Below are positions 11,003 through 19,612 of a stretch of DNA of 64,000 nucleotides, piece by piece. The DNA is from RBG-16-57-11 sp964503145. Lineage in GTDB: Bacteria; Chloroflexota; Anaerolineae; Anaerolineales; UBA4823. Location: positions 124,001-188,000 of the forward strand of contig CAZCYV010000003.1 in the NCBI GenBank assembly GCA_964503145.1. The letters run 5' to 3'. Position numbers and translations under genes: made by a program. The first letter of the stretch is position 1, and every line of letters begins with the position of its first letter. A model generated the notes under the pieces. It searched no databases, was not told where the DNA came from, and was given only the letters and a program-made list of their open reading frames with translations.

Positions 11003-11911
11003 TCACCCGTACATCTTTCTGCGCATGCGTCGGATGCGGCGGGTCAGAGCGCCGCGCGCCCCGCGCAGACTGCCGTCTTTTGGGGTCAGCCAACGCTCGA
11101 CGGAGCGCACCAGGCGCGCCAGGGTCGGCGCAGGGCGCTGCACACGCCCATTTCTGAGTTGCCAGTCGGCGTCCAAGACCATGTACATGTGGGCCAGCCC
11201 GCCAGCCCTGGAGACGTTCAGATGGCTTTCCTGATGGTCGTAATGGGGTTTGCCGCCGGGCAGATGGCTGTAATCGTGATTCTGATGGATGATCATCACA
11301 GAAGGCGTGCCATCGATCACTGGCCAGCCCTGCTGCCGAGCGTGATAGATCATCCAGTTGTCCCAGCCAGCGCGCCCAATGGCGAAATCGGGCATCTCGG
11401 CAAACGCCGAACGGGGAAAGATAAAATAATCGCTGCCTGCGGGACGGTGAAGCTGGCCGCGCGCCTGTACATCCGCGCGCAGACGCCCCTCCCAACCCGG
11501 CGAGAAGTCCAGCAATTCCCGCACATCCAGATCCCATCGCTGGCCGATGAGCAGAAACGGGCCGCTGATCTGCCCGGCGATCTGCCGGGTAGCTTCCAGG
11601 ACATCTGGCAAGAGCAGGATATCACCATTGACATACCCCAGATAGGGGCTGGCGCTGGCCTGACGCGCCAGAGCAAAGATCGAGCTTACCAGCGGCGTCC
11701 CAGATTCGGTGCGCCGCACTTCTGGCAACAGGCGCACGTCGTATTCCGCCGCCACCTCGGCCATCCCTGGCTCCTGGCCCACCAGCATAGCTTCCACCTC
11801 TGGACCGAGGTGCAGCCACGACTGGAGGGCGTTGCGCTGGATGATCGCAATGTGGGGGTTGGTGAACGGTTTAGGTGCGGAAAAGATCGTCAAGAAGGGC
11901 ATCGAGTTCAT
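11003..11911 (-). CDS. Glycosyltransferase-like protein
   Basis: 302 residues overlapping the upstream SpsF-like gene by ATGA. Features resembling GT-A enzymes are an N-terminal beta strand (FLTIFSAPKPF), a GYVNGDILLLPD segment near residue 90 with an acidic metal-type motif, PAGSDYFIFPRSAF, and GRAGWDNWMIYHA followed by IHQNHDYSHL. Related proteins occur in capsule and exopolysaccharide clusters. The C-terminus is highly basic. Family assignment rests on these motifs and the neighbouring glycosyltransferases; donor and acceptor are unknown. Confidence 0.7.
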   Translation of the reverse strand: MNSMPFLTIFSAPKPFTNPHIAIIQRNALQSWLHLGPEVEAMLVGQEPGMAEVAAEYDVRLLPEVRRTESGTPLVSSIFALARQASASPYLGYVNGDILLLPDVLEATRQIAGQISGPFLLIGQRWDLDVRELLDFSPGWEGRLRADVQARGQLHRPAGSDYFIFPRSAFAEMPDFAIGRAGWDNWMIYHARQQGWPVIDGTPSVMIIHQNHDYSHLPGGKPHYDHQESHLNVSRAGGLAHMYMVLDADWQLRNGRVQRPAPTLARLVRSVERWLTPKDGSLRGARGALTRRIRRMRRKMYG

Positions 11912-12726
11912 CCTTGCGCTGCGCGGCGTTCGTCCACCTCTCGGTAGTGCTTGTGCTGCACCTGCGCATTGATCGCCAACAACTCTGGCTGTCGCTCCAG
12001 CAAGGCCACCACCTCCAACCAGGAAAAGTCATCTCGACCGGGGAAGCGGGCGCAGACCTGGTTCAGCAATTCGAGATCCTCTGGGGTATCCACCGTCAGG
12101 CGCAGCGAGCCGTAGTCTTTTTCATGATGCACCAGCAGGATCTTGAAGCGCTCCTGATGATCATAGAAATAGGGCATAACATGCTCACGCTGATGCGGTT
12201 CCTGAGCCTCCTGCCAGGCGATCTCCAGCCCCTGAAAAGTACACACTTCCGTGTCCAGCCCAATGGGATAGGTGCGCCCCCAGGGCGGCGGCAAACGATT
12301 GGCGCAGAAAGCATAGTCGCCCGGGAGATCCGGATTCAGGCATTGCAAGTGAGGCAGCGGTGCGCCACGGAAGGCCTCGACGGTGCGATCCACCACGACA
12401 GGATCGATCAACGGACAATCGGCGGTGATGCGCACCACGTTTTCCGCCCCCGCCTGGCGCGCCGCCTGGTAATAGCGGTCGAGCACATCGTGCAAGCTGC
12501 CGCGGTACACAGGATAACCCTGCGAGCGGCAATAATCGGCGATCGGATCGTCGCCCAATTCGCTGGTGGTCGCAACGAGAACCTGATCGATCATCCTGGC
12601 TCGCCGCGTCCGTTCGACGACCCACGCCAGCATGGGTCGGCCGGCGATCTCTCGCAGCACTTTTCCCGGCAGGCGGGAAGAACTCATGCGAGCCTGGATA
12701 ATGGCGACGGTGTGAGGGGGTTTCAC
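11908..12726 (-). CDS. spsF: SpsF-like cytidylyltransferase-family protein
   Basis: The GTG at 12726 (GTGA overlap with the upstream glycosyltransferase stop) gives 272 residues beginning next to VAIIQARMSSSRLPGKVL, the SpsF/CMP-Kdo synthetase-like nucleotide-binding signature. RITADCPLIDP and LDTEVCTF follow, and LRLTVDTPEDLELL is the classic SpsF C-terminal motif. SpsF-like proteins commonly accompany NeuB/SpsE synthases in spore-coat and nonulosonate clusters, where they are thought to activate the acid sugar. The longer frame to 12798 lies in the upstream gene. A second, NeuA-like enzyme is encoded at 3332-4084, so two activated acidic sugars are possible. Confidence 0.88.
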   Translation of the reverse strand: MKPPHTVAIIQARMSSSRLPGKVLREIAGRPMLAWVVERTRRARMIDQVLVATTSELGDDPIADYCRSQGYPVYRGSLHDVLDRYYQAARQAGAENVVRITADCPLIDPVVVDRTVEAFRGAPLPHLQCLNPDLPGDYAFCANRLPPPWGRTYPIGLDTEVCTFQGLEIAWQEAQEPHQREHVMPYFYDHQERFKILLVHHEKDYGSLRLTVDTPEDLELLNQVCARFPGRDDFSWLEVVALLERQPELLAINAQVQHKHYREVDERRAAQG

Positions 12727-13874
12727 TTTCCTGGCTTCATGCCCAGGGTTCGGGCGATGCGATAGGCGTCGAAAAGTCGGGGGAAGTTCTGCGACCAATC
12801 TGCGCGCCGCTCGACCAGGCGCCGCGCCGCCTGGCCCATCTCCGCTAAGCGATCGCGTTGCTCGATTGCCTGCAGAATCGCCTGCGCCAGGGCGTTAGCG
12901 TCGTCCACCGGGAACAACCAGCCGTTTTCGCCGGGCGTAACCCATTCCCGGTTGCCGGGGATATCCGATACCAGCGCCGGGCAACCACAGGCCATCGCTT
13001 CTAGCAAAGAGATGGATGCGCCATCGCTGTGGGTCGCGGCGACATAGAGATCAGCCGACCGATAAAAGCGGGGCAGATCGTCAAAACCTGCCTGCCCGGG
13101 CATCAGCACGCTCGGAGCAATTGCCTGGCTTGCGCCTTCGGACACGCCATGCTGAGAGAAAATCTGGCGCAACAAGCCAGCCTGAGAGCCGTTGCCCAGC
13201 ATGATCAGGCGGAGCGCCGGCCGCTCTCGGGCTGCCAGAGTGAAGGCGCGGGCGATGGTCTCGACGCCATAGATCGGCTCCCAACTGCGCGTGGAGAGCA
13301 AGGTGAACGGCCTGTCCGCGGGAGGCGTCTGTTGCTGCGTGGCCCAACGGTCGCCTGGAGTAAAGTGCTCCAGATCGACGCCCCAGGGGAAGGTGACGAT
13401 ACGCTCATCGGGCATACCAAAGGAAATGGCGAGCCGACGGATCGTGTCGCAATCCCCAACCAGGGCAGCGCTATGCCGCAGGGTGTATTGCGTGGCCCAG
13501 CGCCAGGCGGCGTTGCGTTGCGCATCATAGAGCAGATCATAGCCCCAGGACATGCTGACCAGCGGTTGAAAACCGGTCAGAGCGGCCAGAAAGGCCGAAC
13601 GTTGCAGCGGTCCGGCGTGCAGGATGTCGGGCTGGATGCGCCGGATGATCTGCTTCAGTTCGTACCACAGCCGCGGCCCGTCCTTCAGGCCGACCGGGGC
13701 CTTGCCGCCGCTCCAGGGGACGATCTCGATTTCGGGCGGCAGCGCTCGATCTTCGAGCTGCGGGCCGCGCCGCTCCAGGCGTAGATAGAACACCTGGTGG
13801 TCGCTCTTCGCCAGCGCCGACAGGAAACGATGGTCGTGGGTGGTGTAATCGCGGCTGAAATATAGAATTTTCAT
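12723..13874 (-). CDS. GT4-type glycosyltransferase
   Basis: 383 residues with a GT-B fold. The N-terminal domain starts MKILYFSRDYTTHDHRF. The C-terminal domain has LLSTRSWEPIYGVETIARAF, a DLPRFYRSADLYVAATHSDG segment and SISLLEAMACGCPALVSD, the donor-binding EX7E-type region. It would add a sugar from a nucleotide donor to a lipid-linked glycan at the inner face of the membrane. It is coupled to spsF by a 4-bp overlap and starts about 48 bp after the NeuB gene. Confidence 0.9.
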   Translation of the reverse strand: MKILYFSRDYTTHDHRFLSALAKSDHQVFYLRLERRGPQLEDRALPPEIEIVPWSGGKAPVGLKDGPRLWYELKQIIRRIQPDILHAGPLQRSAFLAALTGFQPLVSMSWGYDLLYDAQRNAAWRWATQYTLRHSAALVGDCDTIRRLAISFGMPDERIVTFPWGVDLEHFTPGDRWATQQQTPPADRPFTLLSTRSWEPIYGVETIARAFTLAARERPALRLIMLGNGSQAGLLRQIFSQHGVSEGASQAIAPSVLMPGQAGFDDLPRFYRSADLYVAATHSDGASISLLEAMACGCPALVSDIPGNREWVTPGENGWLFPVDDANALAQAILQAIEQRDRLAEMGQAARRLVERRADWSQNFPRLFDAYRIARTLGMKPGK

Positions 13875-13922
13875 TTCACGATTTGCGTTGCCGCAAAGCC
13901 CCGCCGTTCGGCAAGCGCAAAG

Positions 13923-14990
13923 CTAAGCCCCCAAATCCGTCCAGCGCAGTTCTTTCCCAAACGGCAGATCGTGCAACGCTTTCGTGCCGATCACAGCCTC
14001 AATCTCGGAGGGTTTGATCGCCCCCGGGGTGGCGGGGCGCAGCACGTCGATCATATCTCGGGTGAAGACCTCGCCAGCGCGGATATCGCGAGCGGCGCGC
14101 AGGCAACGCCGCTGAACGATGGCCGTCTCGCGTTCGTTGTCGGCGATGAACTTGTCTGGCGAACCCAGGGCGCGCTCCAGCAAGCGGGTCTCCTCGACCA
14201 TCCTGGCCCAGTTCTCAGGGTTCATGGCGAACTTATGATCCGGGCCTTCGCGGTTGTTGTCATCGGTGAAATGGCGTTCGATCACCCGCGCCCCCAACGC
14301 CACCGCGCCCAGGACCGGAGCCAGGGCATGAGTATGATCGGAGAGGCCCAGGATGACGTCGGGGAACATCGTGGCATAGGTCTTGAGAACGTTCAGATGC
14401 AGATGGTCGTAGTTGTCGGGGCTGGCAGTGTAGTTGGTGTTGCATTGCATCAGCACCAACTGTTTGTTGAGCTTGAGAATGGCATGCACGGCGCGCTGCA
14501 CCTCCCCGATGGTCGATGCGCCGGTGGCGACGAAGAAGGGCTTGCCCTTACTCGCCATGCGCTCCAAAGCCTCGATCCAGTCGATTTCGCCCGAGCCAGC
14601 CTTGTACATTTCCACATAGGGATCGAGCCAGTCGATGGCTTCGAAGTCATACGGGGAAGAGAAATAATCAATGCCAACTTCCCGGCACTCCTCTGCCAAC
14701 GTGAGCGTCCACTCGAAGGGGATGGAGGCAGACTGATAGACCTCGAAAACCGACTTCTTCCAACTCGCCTGATGCGAGACCTGCCCGCCCATGTGGCGAA
14801 AGCCGTAGTCGGAGACGATCTTGGGGGCGCTGAAATTCTGAAACTTGGCGGCGTCGGCCCCGGCTTCCTTAGCCAGGCGAATGAGCATTTTAGCGCGCTC
14901 CAGATCGCCGTCGTGGTTGGCGGCGATGTCGGCGATGAAATAGGTGGGGTGGTTGGGTCCGATGAGACGATTCCCAATTTTTATGTCCAT
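13923..14990 (-). CDS. neuB: NeuB-family nonulosonic acid synthase
   Basis: 355 residues, the usual single-enzyme length. The NeuB barrel contains FIADIAANHDGD, DAAKFQNF, KAGSGEID, ATGAS, QCNTNYTAS, GLSDHTH and IERHFTDDN; a C-terminal SAF domain (about 290-350) has the usual RRCLRAARDIRAGEVFT and ATPGAIKPSE. It condenses PEP with a 6-carbon N-acylated sugar. A GAGG ribosome-binding site lies just before the ATG. It differs clearly from the NeuB half of 1416-3326, and its position near the PseB gene suggests pseudaminate or legionaminate-type synthesis, though no PseC, PseH or PseG is present here. Confidence 0.92.
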   Translation of the reverse strand: MDIKIGNRLIGPNHPTYFIADIAANHDGDLERAKMLIRLAKEAGADAAKFQNFSAPKIVSDYGFRHMGGQVSHQASWKKSVFEVYQSASIPFEWTLTLAEECREVGIDYFSSPYDFEAIDWLDPYVEMYKAGSGEIDWIEALERMASKGKPFFVATGASTIGEVQRAVHAILKLNKQLVLMQCNTNYTASPDNYDHLHLNVLKTYATMFPDVILGLSDHTHALAPVLGAVALGARVIERHFTDDNNREGPDHKFAMNPENWARMVEETRLLERALGSPDKFIADNERETAIVQRRCLRAARDIRAGEVFTRDMIDVLRPATPGAIKPSEIEAVIGTKALHDLPFGKELRWTDLGA

Positions 14991-15050
14991 AGTTTCCTCT
15001 CGAAAGGTTGAGACATAGGTTTACATATCACAAATTGCATTTGGCGACGA

Positions 15051-15986
15051 TCATCCCGTATTAGGCAACGAGAACCCCCCAATCCATTGTGGATAACCCT
15101 GTTGATAAAGGGTGTAAAACCTTTCCAAACCTGCGGATAGACCAGGGATAGGTTGTCCCAAAGCGTGGATAAGCTTGTCGATCTTGAGGGTCAGGTTGGG
15201 AGAGCGGGCGGCTTTCAAGCCGGCGTCTTGCACCGATTTGGGGGCGATCAGGCGCTCGTCCAGGCCGAAGTGCTGGGCGATGCGCAAGCCGAATTCGTAC
15301 TTGCTGAGGCACTCGCTGCCGACCGCGTGGTATAGCCCGCTCAGGCCGGCGTCGAGCATCTTCAGGAAAACCCGGCCCAGGTCATTGGCCAGCATGGGGC
15401 AGAAAAAGACATCGGTGAAACCCAAACACGGCTCGCCTGCGGAGAGCTTGTTGAAGAAGAACTCCGCCAGGCTGCGCTTGCCGGATAAGCTCCAGCCGAA
15501 TAGATTGACGCGGGCAACGATCGCCTGCGAGTTCGCCGATAGCACGGCGCGTTCGCCATCCAGCTTAGTTTGAGCATAGACGCCCAGAGGGTTGGGAGCA
15601 TCCTCTTCGGTGTAGCCGCCGCGCTGGCCATCGAACACGGCATCGGTGGAGACGTGCAGCAGGCGCGCTCCGCCCCTGGCGACAAGTTCAGCCAGTTGAC
15701 CGGGGATTTCGCTATTCAGTTGGCGCGCTAGCTGCGGATGGTTCTCACAAGCGTCCACATCCGCCAGCGCGGCGCAGTGGATGACCCATTCCGGTTGGGT
15801 CTGGTCCAGCAAGCGCTCGAGCGCGCCGGGGGCCAGTAGATCGGCCTGAAGGATGGAGAAGGCATCGACGCGCAGCAGGTGGAGATTGACTTGCCCGATG
15901 ACATCGTGCTCTTTGGCTGCCTCCAACGCCGTGTTCAGGCCGAGCAGTCCGCTGGCTCCAGTGATCAAGATGCGGCGTCTGCGCAC
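15051..15986 (-). CDS. RmlD-like NAD(P)H sugar reductase
   Basis: 311 residues from a GTG start, beginning RRRRILITGASGLLGLN. RmlD-superfamily features are HCAALADVDACE, HVSTDAVFDG, the catalytic YAQTKLDGE and FGWS. dTDP-4-dehydrorhamnose reductases are about 290-300 residues. No RmlA, RmlB or RmlC gene is in the window, so it may act on a different 4-keto sugar, for example the product of the adjacent PseB-like dehydratase. That substrate assignment is inference. Confidence 0.85.
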   Translation of the reverse strand: MRRRRILITGASGLLGLNTALEAAKEHDVIGQVNLHLLRVDAFSILQADLLAPGALERLLDQTQPEWVIHCAALADVDACENHPQLARQLNSEIPGQLAELVARGGARLLHVSTDAVFDGQRGGYTEEDAPNPLGVYAQTKLDGERAVLSANSQAIVARVNLFGWSLSGKRSLAEFFFNKLSAGEPCLGFTDVFFCPMLANDLGRVFLKMLDAGLSGLYHAVGSECLSKYEFGLRIAQHFGLDERLIAPKSVQDAGLKAARSPNLTLKIDKLIHALGQPIPGLSAGLERFYTLYQQGYPQWIGGFSLPNTG

Positions 15987-16050
15987 GGACTGCCTCCCAC
16001 ATGGGGCAAAAAAACGAACCCTGAATTTTACCTGTCAGGGCAGGCTAAAG

Positions 16051-17049
16051 CTAAAACTCTTGCAGATTGGCCTCCTCGAAAGGGGCGATGAACTGGCGAA
16101 TCTGCTCCACACTCAGCCACTGCGGGTTGGTATCGCTGGCGTAGCGAAAACCTTCCGGCAGCGGGTCGCCCTCGTACTTGAGGTCACGCTGCCACAGTGT
16201 GGCGGTCGGTGTGACCACGAACATATCCGGGCGCTCGAGGGTAGAGCGCGCCTCGTCTTCATTGATCAGCAATTCGTGCAACTTTTCGCCGGGTCGGATG
16301 CCGATGACTTCCAGTTCGGCCCCAGGAGCGATCACGTTGGCCAGATCAACGATTCGCGTGGAGGGGATCTTGGGCACGAACACCTCCCCGCCTTGCATCA
16401 ACTCAGTGCAGCGGATGACGAAGCGCACCCCCTGCTCCAGGGTAAGCCAGAAGCGGGTCATACGCAGGTCGGTGACGGTGAGTTTGCCATTGGCGCGCTG
16501 CTTGATGAACAACGGCACCACGCTACCCCGGCTGCCGACCACGTTGCCATAGCGCACACAGCTAAAACGGGTCTTCGTCCCGGCGGCATAAGCATTGCTC
16601 TGCACGAAAAGCTTTTCGGCGGCCAGTTTGGTCGCGCCATACAGGTTGATCGGGCTGACTGCTTTATCCGTGCTGAGCGCCATGACTTTCTGAACGCCCG
16701 CATCCAGGGCGGCGTCGATCACGTTGCTGCTACCCAGGATGTTGGTCTTAATGGCCTCCATGGGATTGTATTCGCACGCAGGCACTTGCTTGAGCGCGGC
16801 GGCATGGATGACTACATCAACCCCATGCATGGCGCGACGCAAGCGCGGCAGATCACGCACATCTCCGATGAAATAGCGCAGGCTGGGATGGTCGAAGCCG
16901 CTGATGCGCATCTCATGCTGCTTGAGTTCGTCCCGGCTGAAGATGATCAGCTTCGCCGGTTGATACTCTTTCAGCATGATCTCGATAAACTTCTTGCCAA
17001 ACGATCCCGTGCCGCCGGTAACCAGCACGACCTTTTCACTCCAGTTCAT
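16051..17049 (-). CDS. pseB: UDP-N-acetylglucosamine 4,6-dehydratase (inverting), PseB-like
   Basis: 332 residues matching PseB closely in layout: TGGTGSFGKKFIEIML, IIFSRDELKQHEM, the active-site region STDKAVSPINLYGATK near residue 128, RYGNVVGSRGSVVPLF, DLRMTRFWLTLEQGV, EVFVPKIPS and GIRPGEKLHE. PseB converts UDP-GlcNAc to UDP-4-keto-6-deoxy-L-AltNAc, the first step to pseudaminic acid and also to other deoxy amino sugars. It overlaps the methyltransferase stop upstream by ATGA. The PseC aminotransferase expected next is absent from the window, leaving the final product open. Confidence 0.92.
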   Translation of the reverse strand: MNWSEKVVLVTGGTGSFGKKFIEIMLKEYQPAKLIIFSRDELKQHEMRISGFDHPSLRYFIGDVRDLPRLRRAMHGVDVVIHAAALKQVPACEYNPMEAIKTNILGSSNVIDAALDAGVQKVMALSTDKAVSPINLYGATKLAAEKLFVQSNAYAAGTKTRFSCVRYGNVVGSRGSVVPLFIKQRANGKLTVTDLRMTRFWLTLEQGVRFVIRCTELMQGGEVFVPKIPSTRIVDLANVIAPGAELEVIGIRPGEKLHELLINEDEARSTLERPDMFVVTPTATLWQRDLKYEGDPLPEGFRYASDTNPQWLSVEQIRQFIAPFEEANLQEF

Positions 17050-17951
17050 TGGGCGACCTTTGCCTCCTCGGATTTTCGGATCACAATCAGCGGGTACTTG
17101 CCATGCTCGCCAAAGAAATGCGGAAAGCGCTCCTCCAGCCAGAACAACAGGCGCAAAAATGCGCGCCCACCCAGGCGCGGGTGGATCAGGGCGCGCATGA
17201 AGCGCACCGTGACACTGCGCCAGACCAGAATCTCGACCGGCATCCGCTGCCCCACCAGCGTCTCGACCCAGGCAGCGTCGTGCTTTTCGGTGAAGGTGCC
17301 CTTACCGGTCTCGAGTTTATGCGCCTTTTTGCTTTTGGCAGGATTGCGGCGCGGTAGCGAGGCGTCGGATTCGGACTGGCTTTTCCTGCCGCCAAGCCGA
17401 TCGAACACATAGCGCAGCGAATTGCCCAACCGGACAAACGGCTCAGCCAGCGCCATCAGCGTCGAATGATCCCAGCCATTGACTACCACCGCCGTGCTCC
17501 CTGGGGCAAGCACACGATATAGCTCCTCGAAAGCGCTTAGATGCTCTCCTTCGGGTAGATGGTGAATGGTGTGTAAAGTGACGACGCCATCGAAAACACC
17601 GGGCTTGAAGGGCAAGTTGGCGATATCCGCCACCACGTACAACCCCTGCTCGCCCACGCGTTTGCGCGCCTCTCTCAAGGCAGTGATCGAAATATCCGCG
17701 CACAAGCGAAACTGGTAACCCCGTGAATATTCGAGATATTCCGGATATTGAACGGGACCAGAACCGGCGTCGAGCAGGTAGCGCCCTTGCGGTTTCAGGT
17801 GGCGCGCCACCCGCATATGGCAGTCATGGATGTACTCACGGGAAACCGGCCGCAGGTCTTCATAGCGGGCGTTTTGATAGACGTCCTGGCTGACCAGCTT
17901 CCAGCCAATTTGATCGTAGAACTGCTGAACCTCTTGCTTAACTTCGCTCAT
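17046..17951 (-). CDS. Class I SAM-dependent methyltransferase
   Basis: 301 residues. Motif I is LLDAGSGPVQYPEY near residue 60, followed by ADIS, DIANLPFKPGVFDGVVTLHTIHHL and EELYRVLAPGS, all of the Methyltransf_11 type. An inserted basic, serine-rich stretch (about residues 185-215) separates the core from the C-terminal part. Its position inside the operon suggests methylation of a sugar residue or capping of a glycan chain; such caps control chain length in some ABC-exported O-antigens. Acceptor unknown. Confidence 0.85.
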   Translation of the reverse strand: MSEVKQEVQQFYDQIGWKLVSQDVYQNARYEDLRPVSREYIHDCHMRVARHLKPQGRYLLDAGSGPVQYPEYLEYSRGYQFRLCADISITALREARKRVGEQGLYVVADIANLPFKPGVFDGVVTLHTIHHLPEGEHLSAFEELYRVLAPGSTAVVVNGWDHSTLMALAEPFVRLGNSLRYVFDRLGGRKSQSESDASLPRRNPAKSKKAHKLETGKGTFTEKHDAAWVETLVGQRMPVEILVWRSVTVRFMRALIHPRLGGRAFLRLLFWLEERFPHFFGEHGKYPLIVIRKSEEAKVAQ

Positions 17952-17971
17952 CAGGCCTCGAAATCTTCTGC

Positions 17972-19612
17972 TCAGCGAGTTACATCCCAGCGCCGCGGCT
18001 CGCCGGCCAGCCAGCGAAAAGTATTCCCAAAGGCCTCCAGCCCCTCAGGCGAGAGAGCGCGGGCCACCGACCATTCCTGTAATTCATCCCAAAAGCTCAA
18101 CAGATGCCAGGGAAATGGCGTGGGATAGTCAAAGAAGAAATGGTAGGCGTATTTCCAGGCCAGTTCCACCTGAGGGCGGCTCAACCGGCGCGCCTCCGGC
18201 TGCGAGAGCAAGCGTTCGATCAAATGGAAATACTCGTCCCAACTCGTTGGGTCAAAGGTAAAGCCCTTGCCGCGATAGTGCGTCTTACCGCCCACGATGA
18301 CCGGCACGCCGCTCATCGGCATCTCCATGCCCACGGTGGTGGTGTAAGCCAGGCCCAGATCGGCGGCCTGCACCAGATCATAAGTGTTGATCGGATCCAA
18401 CGCCTGCACCAGGTGGATATGCGCGGGGAGCTGGGGCAGAGCCTCACGCACCACCTGAGCCACCGAGGGGCCTTTCAGATAACGCTCGCCGGGGTGGATG
18501 CGCACCACCAGTTGCACCTCTGGCCTTTGAGCAAAAAACTGCACGCTGCGTTGAAGCCATTCGGTCATATCTCGAGAGAAAATCTGCCGTCCCAGGGTGA
18601 GGCTATCGCCGATCACATTGGCGGCCAGCAAGACCACCGGCCGCGAGTCCAGCCCCAGAGACTGGCGAACCTGCTCCCCTCCCAGGCTGGGCGTCCCTTG
18701 CCATAAGCGGGCAAAGTTTTGCCACAGGCGTCCATTCTGGCGCGAGTCATACAAGGCGCGGATCTGCGTCCACTGGCTCTCGGTCAACGGGCGATCCTTG
18801 TGCGCCGCCCAAAGATCATCCGTTTCCTGAAGCATTACCTCGCTGTTTTGAGCGAACCAGATGCGACCGCGCTGCTCGCCAAATTCATAGGTGACCACCG
18901 GCAAACCTTGAACGCGCGCCACCTGATAGACTGCACCCATCTCCAGGATGCTGCCATTGGGGGTGATCACCAAATCCGGGCGTCCTTCAGGTCCCAGGGA
19001 CTGCAACCAACCCAGTAGCGCCGCGGCGGCCTGTAGATTCCTCTCCAGGCGTAACCGATACATGCGGGCCGACTCGCTATCGCCGCCGCCCAGATCGACC
19101 TCTTCGATCTGCAGGGTGTATTGGGTGTCGCGGATCGAGACTTGCTGGATTGCGTGGAACAATTCTGCGGAGAAAGCCCGGCCCGCAGCGGGCTTGATAT
19201 CCAGCAATGAAACGGTTTGAACCAGCGGATGAGCCTGTTGCAACACCTGGCGAGCATAGGCGTTCTGGCGACGGATATCGAAGCGTTGATACGGCCGGCG
19301 GAAGTTCGCGTAGGGCAGAAAGGCCAGGGTCACCCGATGCCCAAGACCGGCAAGCGCAGTGCTCAAGAGCGTGGCATGTTCGATCCAATAGCGCAAGGTG
19401 GCAAAGACCAGAATGCGCCGTTGGGGCATGCCGGACGGGAGGTTGGTTCGCGCCGCCTGCGCCTGTGCACGCCATTCCGACAGGCTCTTCTCCAGCTTGC
19501 GCAGAGAGAAACTTTTAGACGGCGGTTTGCCTTGCTGCACAAAACGCCAGTACACCTCTGCCGTCAGCGGCAACTTGCCCAAAACCTGCTTAACCGTGCG
19601 CTTGGTGATCAT
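17972..19612 (-). CDS. Capsule polysaccharide biosynthesis-type glycosyltransferase (KpsC/KpsS-like)
   Basis: Start at the ATG at 19612, overlapping the ABC ATPase stop by ATGA; this gives 546 residues (the upstream extension to 19858 is within that gene). The N-terminal region is basic. ILVFATLRYWIEHATLL begins a GT-B-like domain, and the C-terminal half contains LVVRIHPGERY, DLGLAYTTTVGMEMPMSG and a following GGKTHYRGKGF segment, typical of surface-carbohydrate and Kdo-transferase families. It resembles the partial gene at 1-1380. With the ABC exporter alongside, a role in building the glycan linker or chain is likely. Confidence 0.78.
   Translation of the reverse strand: MITKRTVKQVLGKLPLTAEVYWRFVQQGKPPSKSFSLRKLEKSLSEWRAQAQAARTNLPSGMPQRRILVFATLRYWIEHATLLSTALAGLGHRVTLAFLPYANFRRPYQRFDIRRQNAYARQVLQQAHPLVQTVSLLDIKPAAGRAFSAELFHAIQQVSIRDTQYTLQIEEVDLGGGDSESARMYRLRLERNLQAAAALLGWLQSLGPEGRPDLVITPNGSILEMGAVYQVARVQGLPVVTYEFGEQRGRIWFAQNSEVMLQETDDLWAAHKDRPLTESQWTQIRALYDSRQNGRLWQNFARLWQGTPSLGGEQVRQSLGLDSRPVVLLAANVIGDSLTLGRQIFSRDMTEWLQRSVQFFAQRPEVQLVVRIHPGERYLKGPSVAQVVREALPQLPAHIHLVQALDPINTYDLVQAADLGLAYTTTVGMEMPMSGVPVIVGGKTHYRGKGFTFDPTSWDEYFHLIERLLSQPEARRLSRPQVELAWKYAYHFFFDYPTPFPWHLLSFWDELQEWSVARALSPEGLEAFGNTFRWLAGEPRRWDVTR

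Noticed and set aside
15987..16050. Possible third copy of the palindromic operator (ctgaatttta)
   Set aside because: Only the CTGAATT half matches; the palindrome and TATAAT are missing.
15853..17412. Long plus-strand frame of 519 codons
   Set aside because: It lies antisense to pseB, the reductase and the methyltransferase, which carry clear family motifs; its translation has no recognisable domain and is rich in His/Arg/Gln as expected for antisense GC-rich sequence.
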